Below, piece by piece: positions 33,000 through 42,550 of a stretch of 64,000 nucleotides of DNA. Source of the DNA: Streptomyces globosus (GTDB lineage Bacteria > Actinomycetota > Actinomycetes > Streptomycetales > Streptomycetaceae); contig NZ_CP030862.1 of assembly GCF_003325375.1 (NCBI RefSeq), positions 4,405,501 through 4,469,500 of the forward strand, written 5' to 3'. The notes under the pieces are model-generated. The model did not search any database. It was given only the letters and a program-made list of their open reading frames with translations, and was not told where the DNA came from. The stretch's first letter is position 1, and every line of letters starts with the position of its first letter. The position numbers and the translations under genes are program-made.

Positions 33000-35060
33000 A
33001 TGACCAGACGCCGCCCCGTCCGCCGCCGACCACTCACACTGCTCGCCCTGCTCCTCGCCGCCGCGCTGGCCGTGTCGCTCGGCCCCGCGCCCGGCGCCTC
33101 GGCCGACGCCGACTGGTGGGCCCCCACCGCCCGGCCCGCACCCGACTCGCAGATCAACGTCACCGGCGAGCCCTTCAAGGGCACCGACGCCCAGGGGAAC
33201 GTGCGCGGGTTCGTCGACGCACACGACCACATCATGTCGAACGAGGGCTTCGGCGGCCGCCTCATCTGCGGCCGGCCGTTCTCCGAACAGGGCATCGCCG
33301 ACGCGCTGAAGGACTGCCCCGAGCACTACCCCGACGGCACCCTCGCCGTCTTCGACTTCATCACCAAGGGCGGCGACGGCAGGCACGACCCGAACGGCTG
33401 GCCGACCTTCAAGGACTGGCCCGCGCACGACTCGCTGACCCACCAGCAGAACTACTACACGTGGATCGAGCGGGCCTGGCGCGGCGGCCAGCGCGTCCTC
33501 GTCAACGACCTCGTCACCAACGGGGTCATCTGCTCGGTCTACTTCTTCAAGGACCGCGGCTGCGACGAGATGACCGCCATCCGCCTGGAGGCGCAGAAGA
33601 CGTACGACATGCAGGCCTACGTCGACAAGATGTACGGCGGGCCCGGAAAGGGCTGGTTCCGGATCGTCACCGACTCGGAGCAGGCGCGCGAGGTGGTCAA
33701 GCAGGGCAAGCTCGCCGTGGTCCTCGGCGTGGAGACCTCGGAGCCGTTCGGGTGCAAGCAGATCCTGGACATCGCCCAGTGCAGCCGGGAGGACATCGAC
33801 CGCGGCCTCGACGAGCTGCACCGGCTCGGCGTGCGCAGCATGTTCCTGTGCCACAAGTTCGACAACGCCCTGTGCGGGGTCCGTTTCGACGAGGGCGCGC
33901 TCGGCACCGCGATCAACGTGGGCCAGTTCCTGTCCACGGGCACCTTCTGGCAGACGGAGCAGTGCACGGGCCCGCAGCACGACAACCCGATCGGCCTGGC
34001 CGCGGCGCCCTCGGCGCAGAAGCAGCTCCCGGCGGGCGTGTCGATGCCCTCCTACTCCGCCGAGGCCCGCTGCAACACCCGCGGTCTGACCGAGCTCGGC
34101 GAGTACGCGCTGCGCGGCATGATGAAGCGGAAGATGATGCTCGAAGTGGACCACATGAGCGTCAAGGCCGCCGGCCGGGCCCTCGACATCCTGGAGTCCG
34201 AGTCCTACCCCGGTGTCATCTCCTCGCACAGCTGGATGGACATGGGCTGGCTGGAGCGCCTCTACAGGCTGGGCGGCTTCGCCACCGGCTACATGAACGG
34301 CGCCGAGAGCTTCAGCGCCGAGGCCAAGCGCACCGACGCCCTCCGCGAGAAGTACGGCGTGGGCTACGGCTTCGGCACCGACATGAACGGCGTCGGCGGC
34401 TGGCCCGCGCCGCGCGGGGCGGACACCCCGAACCCGGTGCGCTACCCCTTCCGCAGCACGGACGGCGGCTCGGTCATCGACCGGCAGACCACCGGGCAGC
34501 GCACCTGGGACCTCAACACCGACGGCGCCGCGCACTACGGGATGGTCCCCGACTGGATCGAGGACGTCCGGATCGTCGGCGGACAGGAGGTCGTCGACGA
34601 CCTGTTCAAGGGCGCCGAGTCCTACCTGCGTACCTGGGGGGCCTCCGAGCGGCACAAGGCGGGCGTGAACCTCGCCGCGGGCGCGGCCGCGTCGGCGAGC
34701 TCCACCGAATGGAACCCGTTCGTCAGCTACGCGGCCGGCCGTGCCGTGGACGGCAGCCGCTCCAGCCGCTGGGCGAGCGGCTGGAGCGACGACCAGTGGC
34801 TGGCCGTGGACCTCGGCTCGCCCGCCCTCGTCAAGCGCGTCACCCTCGACTGGGAGCGGGCCCACGGGCGGGAGTACCGGATCGAGGTGTCCGACGACGG
34901 CGCCCGGTGGCGGACGGTGTGGTCCACCACCACCGGCGACGGCGGCCTGGACACCGCCCGGTTCGACGGCGTGACCGCCCGGCACGTACGCGTCCACGGC
35001 CTCGGCCGCGGCACGCAGTGGGGCTACTCGCTGTACGAGCTCGGCGTGTACAGCAGCTGA
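33000..35060 (+). CDS. secreted amidohydrolase-like protein with C-terminal discoidin domain
   Basis: The 686-residue protein has an arginine-rich signal peptide (hydrophobic 11-30, cleavage near ASA at 33-36). A metallohydrolase-like region follows (about 65-560) opening with VDAHDH (His75, Asp76, His77), as in amidohydrolase/M19 dipeptidase enzymes. Later metal candidates are Glu in LEVDHMS (about 381) and His in SHSWMD (about 405). Residues about 565-686 form an F5/8-type-C (discoidin) carbohydrate-binding domain (AVDGSRSSRWASGWSDDQWLAVDLG). It likely acts outside the cell on a glycan-bound substrate. The ATG has no strong ribosome site; GTG at 32994 is an alternative. Confidence 0.75.
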   Translation: MTRRRPVRRRPLTLLALLLAAALAVSLGPAPGASADADWWAPTARPAPDSQINVTGEPFKGTDAQGNVRGFVDAHDHIMSNEGFGGRLICGRPFSEQGIADALKDCPEHYPDGTLAVFDFITKGGDGRHDPNGWPTFKDWPAHDSLTHQQNYYTWIERAWRGGQRVLVNDLVTNGVICSVYFFKDRGCDEMTAIRLEAQKTYDMQAYVDKMYGGPGKGWFRIVTDSEQAREVVKQGKLAVVLGVETSEPFGCKQILDIAQCSREDIDRGLDELHRLGVRSMFLCHKFDNALCGVRFDEGALGTAINVGQFLSTGTFWQTEQCTGPQHDNPIGLAAAPSAQKQLPAGVSMPSYSAEARCNTRGLTELGEYALRGMMKRKMMLEVDHMSVKAAGRALDILESESYPGVISSHSWMDMGWLERLYRLGGFATGYMNGAESFSAEAKRTDALREKYGVGYGFGTDMNGVGGWPAPRGADTPNPVRYPFRSTDGGSVIDRQTTGQRTWDLNTDGAAHYGMVPDWIEDVRIVGGQEVVDDLFKGAESYLRTWGASERHKAGVNLAAGAAASASSTEWNPFVSYAAGRAVDGSRSSRWASGWSDDQWLAVDLGSPALVKRVTLDWERAHGREYRIEVSDDGARWRTVWSTTTGDGGLDTARFDGVTARHVRVHGLGRGTQWGYSLYELGVYSS

Positions 35061-35145
35061 CGGCCCCGGGGCGGCCGGGTCCGCTCATGCGGCCCGGCCG
35101 CCCCACCGGACCGCGCACCCCGCGCGGTGACAGGAAAGGACACAC

Positions 35146-35787
35146 ATGCCCCGCATGCCGCTGGCCGAGCGGCGCCGCCTGCTCACCGAGGCGGCGATCC
35201 GCGCGATGGCCCGCGACGGCGTCTCCCGCACCACGACCCGCTCCATCGCCGCCGAGGCCGGGGTGTCGCTGAGCGTCTTCCACTACTGCTTCGACTCCAA
35301 GGAGGCGCTGCTGGAGTCGGTGATCGAGACGATCACGGAGCACTACCTCGCAGTGGTGAAGGAGGCCATCCGCCCGCGGGCCACCCTGCGCGAGACGGTG
35401 GAGGCGGGCTTCGCCGCGTACTGGGACCACGTCCGCGCCCACCCCGCCGAGCACATGCTCACCTACGAGCTGACCCAGTACGCCCTGCGCCGGCCGGGAT
35501 TCGAGCACCTCGCCAGGAGGCAGCACGAGCTGTACCGCGACGTGTACGCGGGCCTCGTCGAGGAGGTGCGCGGCACCCTCGGCCTGGAGCTGCGGGTACC
35601 GGTGCCGGTGCTGGCACGCTACCTGGCGGCCGTGACGGACGGGCTCACCCTGAACTTCCTCGTCCTCGGCGACGACGCGGCGGCAGCCGGCATCCTCGCC
35701 ATGGTGACCGAGCACGTCGCCGGGCTCGTCGAGGGGAGCGGGTCGCCGCTCCCCGCGCCGCTGCCGGCCGTGCCGGGCCTTCAGTAG
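35146..35787 (+). CDS. TetR-family regulator
   Basis: The 213-residue protein has a TetR HTH at about residues 9-55 (RRRLLTEAAIRAMARDGVSRTTTRSIAAEAGVSLSVFHYCFDSKEALL). GGAAAGGA precedes the ATG. It follows the secreted hydrolase by 85 bases on the same strand and may be co-transcribed. Its end overlaps the convergent small gene by seven bases. The target is not evident. Confidence 0.82.
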   Translation: MPRMPLAERRRLLTEAAIRAMARDGVSRTTTRSIAAEAGVSLSVFHYCFDSKEALLESVIETITEHYLAVVKEAIRPRATLRETVEAGFAAYWDHVRAHPAEHMLTYELTQYALRRPGFEHLARRQHELYRDVYAGLVEEVRGTLGLELRVPVPVLARYLAAVTDGLTLNFLVLGDDAAAAGILAMVTEHVAGLVEGSGSPLPAPLPAVPGLQ

Positions 35788-36059
35788 GGCCGCGGCGACA
35801 TCACCATCGGGTCGGCGCCCGGCGCGACCAGGACGCAGCGGGGGACGCCGGGGCCGGGGGTGACGCGCACGGTCACCGGCGTCGCCGGCTCGGTCGGGAG
35901 TTCCACGCGGACGGCGACGGGCCGGTCGCCGCGGGTGGTGCCGTGGCCGGTCTCCTTGCCGTCGACCAGGAGTTCCACCTCGACGCGGTGCCCCGTCTCG
36001 ACGGTCGCGCTGACGGAGTGGCCGGCGTGGTCGATGTGGAAGTGATGGCGTCGTCTCAT
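35781..36059 (-). CDS. small hypothetical beta-rich protein
   Basis: The 92-residue protein starts with MRRRHHFHIDHAGHSV, a histidine-rich segment, and continues with alternating polar/hydrophobic stretches typical of a beta-sandwich (RVEVELLVDGKET, VRVELPTEPATPVTVRV). There is no signal peptide. GGAGG precedes the ATG at a good distance. The histidine cluster could bind metal. No family is recognised. Confidence 0.55.
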   Translation of the reverse strand: MRRRHHFHIDHAGHSVSATVETGHRVEVELLVDGKETGHGTTRGDRPVAVRVELPTEPATPVTVRVTPGPGVPRCVLVAPGADPMVMSPRPY

Positions 36060-36156
36060 GGGTGTCGCCTCCGGCCGACGCGCGAGCGGCTCGGCCCCTG
36101 TGCCCAGGATAGGGGCGCGGCGTGCGGCTCGCAGGCCGCCGGCGGGCGGCAGGGGT

Positions 36157-36185
36157 TTGGATTGCCGCACGATCCTCAATACGAT
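36157..36185 (+). promoter_or_regulatory. promoter for a leaderless VWA transcript
   Basis: TTGGAT (36157-36162) and TACGAT (36180-36185) are 17 bases apart. The -10 ends six bases before the ATG at 36192, so the message should have no leader. This is the clearest sigma-70-type promoter in the window. Confidence 0.6.
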
Positions 36186-36191
36186 CCGGCG

Positions 36192-37466
36192 ATGATCACA
36201 AGAAAATGGGCGGCGGCAGGGGCGTGCGGCCTGCTGACCGCGCTCGCGGCCGGGCTGTTCCCGGCGAGCGCGGCGGCCGGCGAGCCGGCGGCGAAGGACT
36301 CCCCCAAGGTCGAGCTGGTGCTGGACGTCAGCGGCTCGATGCGGGCGACGGACATCGACGGCAAGTCCCGCATGGCGGCCGCCAAGCAGGCGTTCAACGA
36401 GGTGCTCGACGCCACTCCGGACGAGGTGCGGCTCGGGATACGCACGCTCGGCGCCGACTACCCCGGGGACGACCGCCAGCAGGGCTGCAAGGACACCAGA
36501 CAGCTCTACCCGGTCGGGAAGCTCGACCGGGTGGAGGCGAAGGCGGCCGTCGCGACCCTGGCGCCCACCGGCTGGACCCCGATCGGCCCGGCCCTGCTCG
36601 GCGCCGCGGAGGACCTCAAAGGCGGCAACGCCACCCGCCGGATCGTGCTGATCACGGACGGCGAGGACACCTGCGCCCCCCTCGACCCCTGCGAGGTCGC
36701 CCGCGACATCGCCGCCCAGGGGATCCACCTGGTGATCGACACCCTCGGCCTGGTGCCCGACGCGAAAACGCGGGAGCAGCTGGTCTGCATCGCCGAGGCG
36801 ACCGGCGGAACGTACACCTCCGTCCGGCACACGGACGAGCTGTCGGGCCGCGTCAAGCAGCTGGTCGACCGGGCCGCGACCCCCGTCGTCACCCCGGTGG
36901 CGACCCAGGGCGCGAAGCAGTGCCAGGGAGCGCCGAAGCTCGGCGCGGGCCTGTACACCGACCGCGAGCCGTTCGGCGAGCACCGCTGGTACCAGGTGGA
37001 CGTCCGGCCCGGCCAGGAGCTGCGGGCCTCCGTGAGCATCGCCGCGGACCGGGCCGTGAACAACGACTACGGGGTCATGCTGCGCGCGGTGACCGTCCAC
37101 GGGCGGGAGATCGTCCGCGGCTCGGAGGCCGGCGACGGCCGCACCGACGTCATCTCGACGGGGCTGCGCTATCCCAAGGGCGGGGCGGACGCGGAGGAAG
37201 AGGACGACAGGCAGGCCGTGGAGACGGTGTGCCTCCAGGTCAGCAACTCCTTCTCCGCGCCGGCCTCCGTCAAGGCCGCCCCGGGCATGCCGGTCGAGCT
37301 GGTGGTCGACCTGGTGGACGGCCCCGACGGCGCCTCCGACGCCGCCTCCTTCGGCCTCGGCCGCGGCTGGTGGCTGCTCGGCGTCCTGGCCGTGGCCGGA
37401 CTGCTCGCGGGCCTGGTGTGGGGCTGGATCTCCCGCTGGCGTATCTCGGTCTGGAGGACCAACTGA
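36192..37466 (+). CDS. secreted, membrane-anchored von Willebrand factor A protein
   Basis: The 424-residue protein has a signal peptide (about 1-29) and a VWA domain (about 38-220) whose metal-ion site DVSGS (45-49) is intact, with TDGED near 156. An extracellular beta region follows (about 240-385). A C-terminal membrane helix (about 396-416) ends in the basic tail RWRISVWRTN, so the domain faces outside. VWA domains bind protein ligands through a divalent cation. The stop overlaps the next gene's ATG (TGATG), so the two proteins are made together. Confidence 0.82.
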   Translation: MITRKWAAAGACGLLTALAAGLFPASAAAGEPAAKDSPKVELVLDVSGSMRATDIDGKSRMAAAKQAFNEVLDATPDEVRLGIRTLGADYPGDDRQQGCKDTRQLYPVGKLDRVEAKAAVATLAPTGWTPIGPALLGAAEDLKGGNATRRIVLITDGEDTCAPLDPCEVARDIAAQGIHLVIDTLGLVPDAKTREQLVCIAEATGGTYTSVRHTDELSGRVKQLVDRAATPVVTPVATQGAKQCQGAPKLGAGLYTDREPFGEHRWYQVDVRPGQELRASVSIAADRAVNNDYGVMLRAVTVHGREIVRGSEAGDGRTDVISTGLRYPKGGADAEEEDDRQAVETVCLQVSNSFSAPASVKAAPGMPVELVVDLVDGPDGASDAASFGLGRGWWLLGVLAVAGLLAGLVWGWISRWRISVWRTN

Positions 37467-38311
37467 TGCGTACCGTACGGATGCTCACCGCCGCGGCACT
37501 GGCCGCGGGCGGCCTGCTCGCGGGGGCCGGCGCGGCCGCCGCCGGCTCCCCCTCCGCGAACGCGAGCGCGAGTCCGGGCGGCGGGGCCGCCGGACCGACC
37601 GAGGCCGGTACGGCGTTCCGCACGGCCACGCCGCTCCAGCCGGGCCTGCGCGCCACGGCGGAGGCGTCGACCGGCGACTACCTGTACTGGGTGCTGCCGC
37701 TGGACTCGGGGCAGCGCGCCACGGTCAAGGCGTCGGTGAAGCTGCCGCCCGCGGCCTCCCGGCACGCCGCCTCGACCTGGCGGATCGACGTGTACGACGG
37801 GCTGCGCCGCCGGCAGGCCTGCACGTACGGCGCCCAGAGCGCGACCGCCGCGAAGGACGCCGCCTCGGTGGAGCTGTCCTGCACGCTGCGCACGGTGCGC
37901 CCCGGCGCGGAGCCCTGGGCCCACGACCCGCTGCCCGGCAGCTACTACGTGCGGCTGACGGCAGCGGAGGTGGCGAAGGAGGACCTCGGCCAGCCGGTGC
38001 GGGTGGAGGTCTCCGCCGAGACCCGCGACACGGGCGGCGCCTTCGCGGTGGACGGGGCGCTGGCCCAGCCGCTCGTGCCCGGTATCACGGCCCGGCTCGC
38101 CGCCGAGGCGGAGGGCGGCGCGGCGGGCCCGGCCGGCGGGGACCGGCCCGCCGCGGTGGGCGAGCCGGACGGCGGCTGGTCGGGCGGCCGCTGGTCCGAC
38201 CGCTGGGTGTGGACGGCCGCGGGCGGCGTACTGGCGGCCCTGGCGGGCGTGTTCGGGTACTCCCTGACGCGCGGCCGGGGCCGGCCGCAGCACGTGCCGC
38301 CGCGCGGCTGA
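37466..38311 (+). CDS. secreted membrane-anchored partner of the VWA protein
   Basis: The 281-residue protein has a signal peptide (about 1-27), an extracellular beta-rich domain (about 40-205) containing two cysteines (ACTYGAQ, LSCTL), a low-complexity linker and a C-terminal helix (about 246-265) with a basic tail. The topology mirrors the VWA protein upstream, to which it is coupled (TGATG, GGAGG ribosome site within that gene). It probably forms a surface complex with it. No family is recognised. Confidence 0.7.
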   Translation: MRTVRMLTAAALAAGGLLAGAGAAAAGSPSANASASPGGGAAGPTEAGTAFRTATPLQPGLRATAEASTGDYLYWVLPLDSGQRATVKASVKLPPAASRHAASTWRIDVYDGLRRRQACTYGAQSATAAKDAASVELSCTLRTVRPGAEPWAHDPLPGSYYVRLTAAEVAKEDLGQPVRVEVSAETRDTGGAFAVDGALAQPLVPGITARLAAEAEGGAAGPAGGDRPAAVGEPDGGWSGGRWSDRWVWTAAGGVLAALAGVFGYSLTRGRGRPQHVPPRG

Positions 38312-38331
38312 CCCCGCCCGCAGCACCGGCC

Positions 38332-38365
38332 GCCGGCGGGCGCCCTACACCGGGTGCCCGCCGGC
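38332..38365. terminator. hairpin between convergent genes
   Basis: Arms 38332-38345 and 38352-38365 pair over 14 positions with one G-U and a six-base loop. The hairpin overlaps the last codons of the DUF2278 gene and could end transcription from both sides. Confidence 0.5.
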
Positions 38366-39004
38366 GTCCGTGGTGTCGGCCTGGGTGGAGAACTTGGAGA
38401 GGAAGACGTCGTAGAGGCCGTCGGGGCGGCGGGTCATGGTGGCGCCGTCCTGCCAGGTGCCGTTCTCGTCCCACCACTGGCTGCCGGCCGGATCGCCCTG
38501 GTTCTGGTGGATGTTGTGCATGCCGAGCCCCTCGTCGAAGGGCTCGCCGAAGACGAGGACCGGCCGGCCGGGGACGAGGATCGGCTCCAGCGCCGCCGTG
38601 GCCTCCAGGTGGCTGCCGGCGGTCCAGGGGCGGGGCGGGTCGATCCGGTCGAGGATGCGCTGCACCCAGCCCGGAGGGCGGCGCACGAAGAGGCATCCGG
38701 TGCGCTCGGCGAGGGCGGGGTGGCGCTGGTAGTCGATCGCGCCCGATCCGGAGGTGCGCGCCAGGTCGTGGTAGCCGGGGGACGGCGCGTCGACGGGCTC
38801 CAGCACCGAGGGGTGCAGGGTGAACACCTTCCACTGGACGCCGACCGCGGACTTCTTGCTGTCCACGTCGACGGCGCAGGCATAGCGGCCTTCCGGGGTG
38901 TCCACCTCCAGGTGGACGTGGTACCAGCGGCCCTGGTCGTCGGGCCGGTCGCGGAAGTGGCGGTGCAGGGTGCCGGACAGCACGCCGTAGTTCTCCAGGG
39001 GCAT
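38345..39004 (-). CDS. DUF2278 (YukJ-like) protein
   Basis: The 219-residue protein begins MPLENYGVLSGTL and contains ACAVDVDSKK and GMHNIHQNQGDP (about 155-166), hallmarks of the DUF2278/YukJ family. It has no signal peptide. The function of the family is not established. The ATG at 39004 starts exactly at the conserved N-terminus; a longer frame to 39085 adds only shadow sequence. It lies 35 bases from the ABC importer genes, on the same strand, and is probably the last gene read after them. Confidence 0.7.
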   Translation of the reverse strand: MPLENYGVLSGTLHRHFRDRPDDQGRWYHVHLEVDTPEGRYACAVDVDSKKSAVGVQWKVFTLHPSVLEPVDAPSPGYHDLARTSGSGAIDYQRHPALAERTGCLFVRRPPGWVQRILDRIDPPRPWTAGSHLEATAALEPILVPGRPVLVFGEPFDEGLGMHNIHQNQGDPAGSQWWDENGTWQDGATMTRRPDGLYDVFLSKFSTQADTTDAGGHPV

Positions 39005-39039
39005 GCGGCCAGTGAACCACTCGCCGCCGGCCCCCGCGG

Positions 39040-39694
<655 letters not shown>

Positions 39695-39702
<8 letters not shown>

Positions 39703-40666
39703 GGTGGCAGGCCACCCCCGAGGCGGGTGCGGGCAGTTCGGTGCGGCAGCGGGCGTCGGCGCCCGGGCAGCGGGCGGCGAAGGCGCAGCCGGGCGGCAGG
39801 GCGCCGAGTTCGGGCGGGGATCCCGGGATGGGGGTGAAGGCGCGCTCGGGCAGGGCGTCGAGGAGGCCGCGGGCGTACGGGTGGCGGGGGCCGGGCCGGC
39901 CGAAGAACGCGTCCGCCGGGCAGGTTTCGACGATGCGGCCGGCGTACATGACGGCGACGGTGTCCGCGATGCGGTGGGCCGCGGCGAGGTCATGGGTGAT
40001 CATCAGCAGGGCGCGGCCGGCGTCCCGGGTGTGGGCGCGCAGTTCGTCGGCGGTGCGGTGGACGAGGTCGCGGTCGAGGCCGGTGGTCGGCTCGTCGGCG
40101 AGCAGCAGGGGGGCGTCGCCGACGAGGGCGAGGGCGGTCGCGGCGCGCTGGGCGAGCCCGCCGGAGAGCTCGTGCGGGTGGCGGTCGAGGTGGCTCGCGG
40201 GGAACGCCGCCCGCTCGGCGGCCCGCTCGGCTGCGGCGCGTACGGCCTCGCGGGCGGCGCGGCGGCCCCGGGCGGCGGCGGTCGGGTGGGCGAGTTCGCG
40301 TACGGCCTCCTCCAGGTGGGAGCGGATCGTGCGGACCGGCGTGAGGTGGGCGGCGGGGCTCTGCGGGACCAGGCCGATGCGGCGGCCGCGGACGGTGCGG
40401 GCGAGGACCGCCTCTCCTGCGGTGAGCAGGTCCAGTCCGTCGGGCAGCAGGGCGGAGCCGGCGGTGTCGGCGTTGCCGGGCAGCAGGCCGAGGAGGGCGG
40501 AGGCGAGGACGGACTTGCCGCAGCCGCTCTCCCCGACCAGGGCCAGGCAGCTGCCGGGGGCGAGCCGGAAGGAGGCGTCGGAGACGGCGGCCACGTACCG
40601 GCCTCCGGGCATCCGGAAGCGCACGCTCAGCCCGCGTACGTCGAGGGCGGGGGCAGCGTCGGTCAC
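39695..40666 (-). CDS. nikD: nickel/peptide ABC importer, first ATPase
   Basis: The 323-residue ATPase has Walker A GESGCGKS (about 45-52), signature LSGGLAQR (about 170-177), Walker B LLLADEPTTGLD (about 188-199) and the C-terminal oligopeptide/dipeptide extension with a CAFAARCPGADARCRTELP cysteine motif (about 294-312), which in this family can bind an iron-sulphur cluster. The GTG overlaps the permease stop (GTGA). It powers uptake together with the second ATPase. Confidence 0.75.
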
Positions 40667-41556
40667 AGCGTCAGCTCCGAGCGGCGGCGCGGGTCGAGGC
40701 GCTCGCGCCAGGCTGCAGCCAGACCCGCGACGGCGAGGGTGGGCAGGATCAGGAAGAGGCCGGGGAAGAGGGTGGGCCACCAGTGGCCGGCGAGCAGCGA
40801 GCCGCGCCCGGCCTGGACGAGGCCGCCCAGGCTGGCCTGGTGGGCGGGCAGGCCGAGGCCGAGGAAGGACAGCGCGGACTCGTGCCACACCGCGTGCGGG
40901 ACCATCAGCACGGCGGCCAGCCCGGCCTGCGGGAGCACCCCGGGCACCAGGTGGCGTACGGTGACCCGCCACCGGGAGGCGCCGCCCGAGACGGCCGCGT
41001 CCACGAAGGGCCGGGACTTCAGGGAGAGCACCTCGGCGCGCACGATGCGGGCCGTGGACAGCCAGTGGGTGAGCGCGACGGACACGACGACGGGCCACAC
41101 CCCGGGCCGGAACAGCGCCACGGCGAAGACGCCGAGCAGCAGGGGCGGGACGGAGGCGAAGCCGTCCACGACGCGCATGGTGAGCCGGTCGGTCCACCCG
41201 CCGAGGGCGGCGGCGGCCGCTCCGACGGCGGTGCCGACGACGGTGGCGGCGAGTGCGGCGACGACGCCGGTGAGCAGCGAGACCCGCAGGCCGTAGACGC
41301 AGCGCAGCAGCAGGTCGCGGCCGAGGTCGTCGGTGCCGAAGGGGTGGGCGGCGGAGGGCGGGAGGAGGCGGGCGGAGAGGTCCACGGCCTGCTGGTCGAG
41401 CCGGACCAGCGGCGGGACGAGCAGCACGGCGAGGACGGCTGCGGCCGCGACGGCGGCGCAGACCCACAGCCGCAGCCCCGGGACCCGCCGCCCGGGGCGC
41501 CGGCCGCGGCGGCCGCCGGCGGGGCGCCACACCGGGGCGGTGAGCGGGTCAGCCAT
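40663..41556 (-). CDS. nikC: nickel/peptide ABC importer, permease 2
   Basis: The 297-residue protein has six hydrophobic helices and the OppC/NikC signature HPFGTDDLGRDLL (about 71-83) after the first helix, plus the EAA-like loop AAVSGGASRWRVTVRHLVPG (about 187-206). The N-terminus is strongly basic. It overlaps permease 1 by eight bases and the ATPase by four. Confidence 0.78.
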   Translation of the reverse strand: MADPLTAPVWRPAGGRRGRRPGRRVPGLRLWVCAAVAAAAVLAVLLVPPLVRLDQQAVDLSARLLPPSAAHPFGTDDLGRDLLLRCVYGLRVSLLTGVVAALAATVVGTAVGAAAAALGGWTDRLTMRVVDGFASVPPLLLGVFAVALFRPGVWPVVVSVALTHWLSTARIVRAEVLSLKSRPFVDAAVSGGASRWRVTVRHLVPGVLPQAGLAAVLMVPHAVWHESALSFLGLGLPAHQASLGGLVQAGRGSLLAGHWWPTLFPGLFLILPTLAVAGLAAAWRERLDPRRRSELTL

Positions 41557-42550
41557 CGAAGCCCACCCGTGGGTCGGCGAGTCCGTGCAGGAGGTCGGCG
41601 AGGAGGTTGCCCGCGAGGACGGCGGCCGTCGCGAGGACGGTGAGCGCGGCGAGCAGGGGGAAGTCGACGGAGGTCGCCGCCTGGACGGTGGCGGCGGCGA
41701 TGCCGGGCCAGCTGAAGACGGTCTCGACGAGCAGCGCGCCGGTGATCAGTTCGGGCATGCGGGAGCCGGTCAGGGTGATTGCCGGCAGCAGCCCGGAGCG
41801 CAGGGCGTGGCCGAGCAGCACACGCCGCTCGCCGAGCCCGCGGGCGCGGGCGCCGCGGACGGGGTCCTCGGCGAGCGCGTCGCACACGCCCTGGCGGACG
41901 TACAGGTAGAACCAGGGCAGTTGGGAGAGGGCGAGGACGAGCGCGGGGAGGACGAGGTGCCGGGCGACCTGGCCGGCGGTGACGGTGTCGCTGCCGGCGT
42001 CCGTCAGGCCGCCGGAGGGCAGCACGCCCCAGCGGACGGAGAAGAGCCAGACGGCGAGCAGTCCGAGCCAGAACGCGGGAGCGGCCTGCAGGGTGTAGGC
42101 GAGGGCGGTGGCGGTCCGGTCGAGGAGGCCGCCGCGGCGGCGGGCGGCGAGGACGCCGAGGGCGGTGCCGGCGGCCAGCGCGGCGGCGAAGGCGGTGGCG
42201 GCGAGCAGGGCGGACCAGCCGACGCGCTCGGCGATGGCGTCGGCGACGGGCTGCCGCAGCGAGGCGGAGGTGCCGAGGTCGCCGCCGAGCGCCGAGGTGA
42301 GCCAGTCCCACCAGCGCTCGACGAGCGGGCGGTCGGCGCCGAGGTTGGCGCGCAGCCGGTCGAGCTCGGCCTGCGGGGCGGTGAGGCCGGCGGTGCCGGC
42401 GTACGCCCTGACGGGGTCGAAGGGGGACAGGTCGGCGGCGGCGAAGACGCCGAAGGTGACGGCGAGCAGGACGGGGCCGGCGAGCAGTGCCCGCCGGCCC
42501 GCCATGCGCGCCATCGGCCCCCAGGGGGTGCGGCCGGGGCGGGCGGTCAC
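41549..42550 (-). CDS. nikB: nickel/peptide ABC importer, permease 1
   Basis: The 333-residue OppB/NikB-type permease has a first helix at about 24-42, an external region (DPVRAYAGTAGLT...LGADRPLVERWWDWL) and five further helices. The ATPase-contact loop ARGLGERRVLLGHALRSGLLP lies at about 225-245. The GTG start overlaps the binding-protein stop (GTGA). Confidence 0.78.
   Translation of the reverse strand: MTARPGRTPWGPMARMAGRRALLAGPVLLAVTFGVFAAADLSPFDPVRAYAGTAGLTAPQAELDRLRANLGADRPLVERWWDWLTSALGGDLGTSASLRQPVADAIAERVGWSALLAATAFAAALAAGTALGVLAARRRGGLLDRTATALAYTLQAAPAFWLGLLAVWLFSVRWGVLPSGGLTDAGSDTVTAGQVARHLVLPALVLALSQLPWFYLYVRQGVCDALAEDPVRGARARGLGERRVLLGHALRSGLLPAITLTGSRMPELITGALLVETVFSWPGIAAATVQAATSVDFPLLAALTVLATAAVLAGNLLADLLHGLADPRVGFDG

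Noticed and set aside
30475..33033. Minus-strand open frame of 852 codons opposite the EamA and aminotransferase genes
   Set aside because: Composition is typical antisense Gly/Arg/Gln repeats and the opposite strand carries clear DMT and PLP-enzyme motifs.
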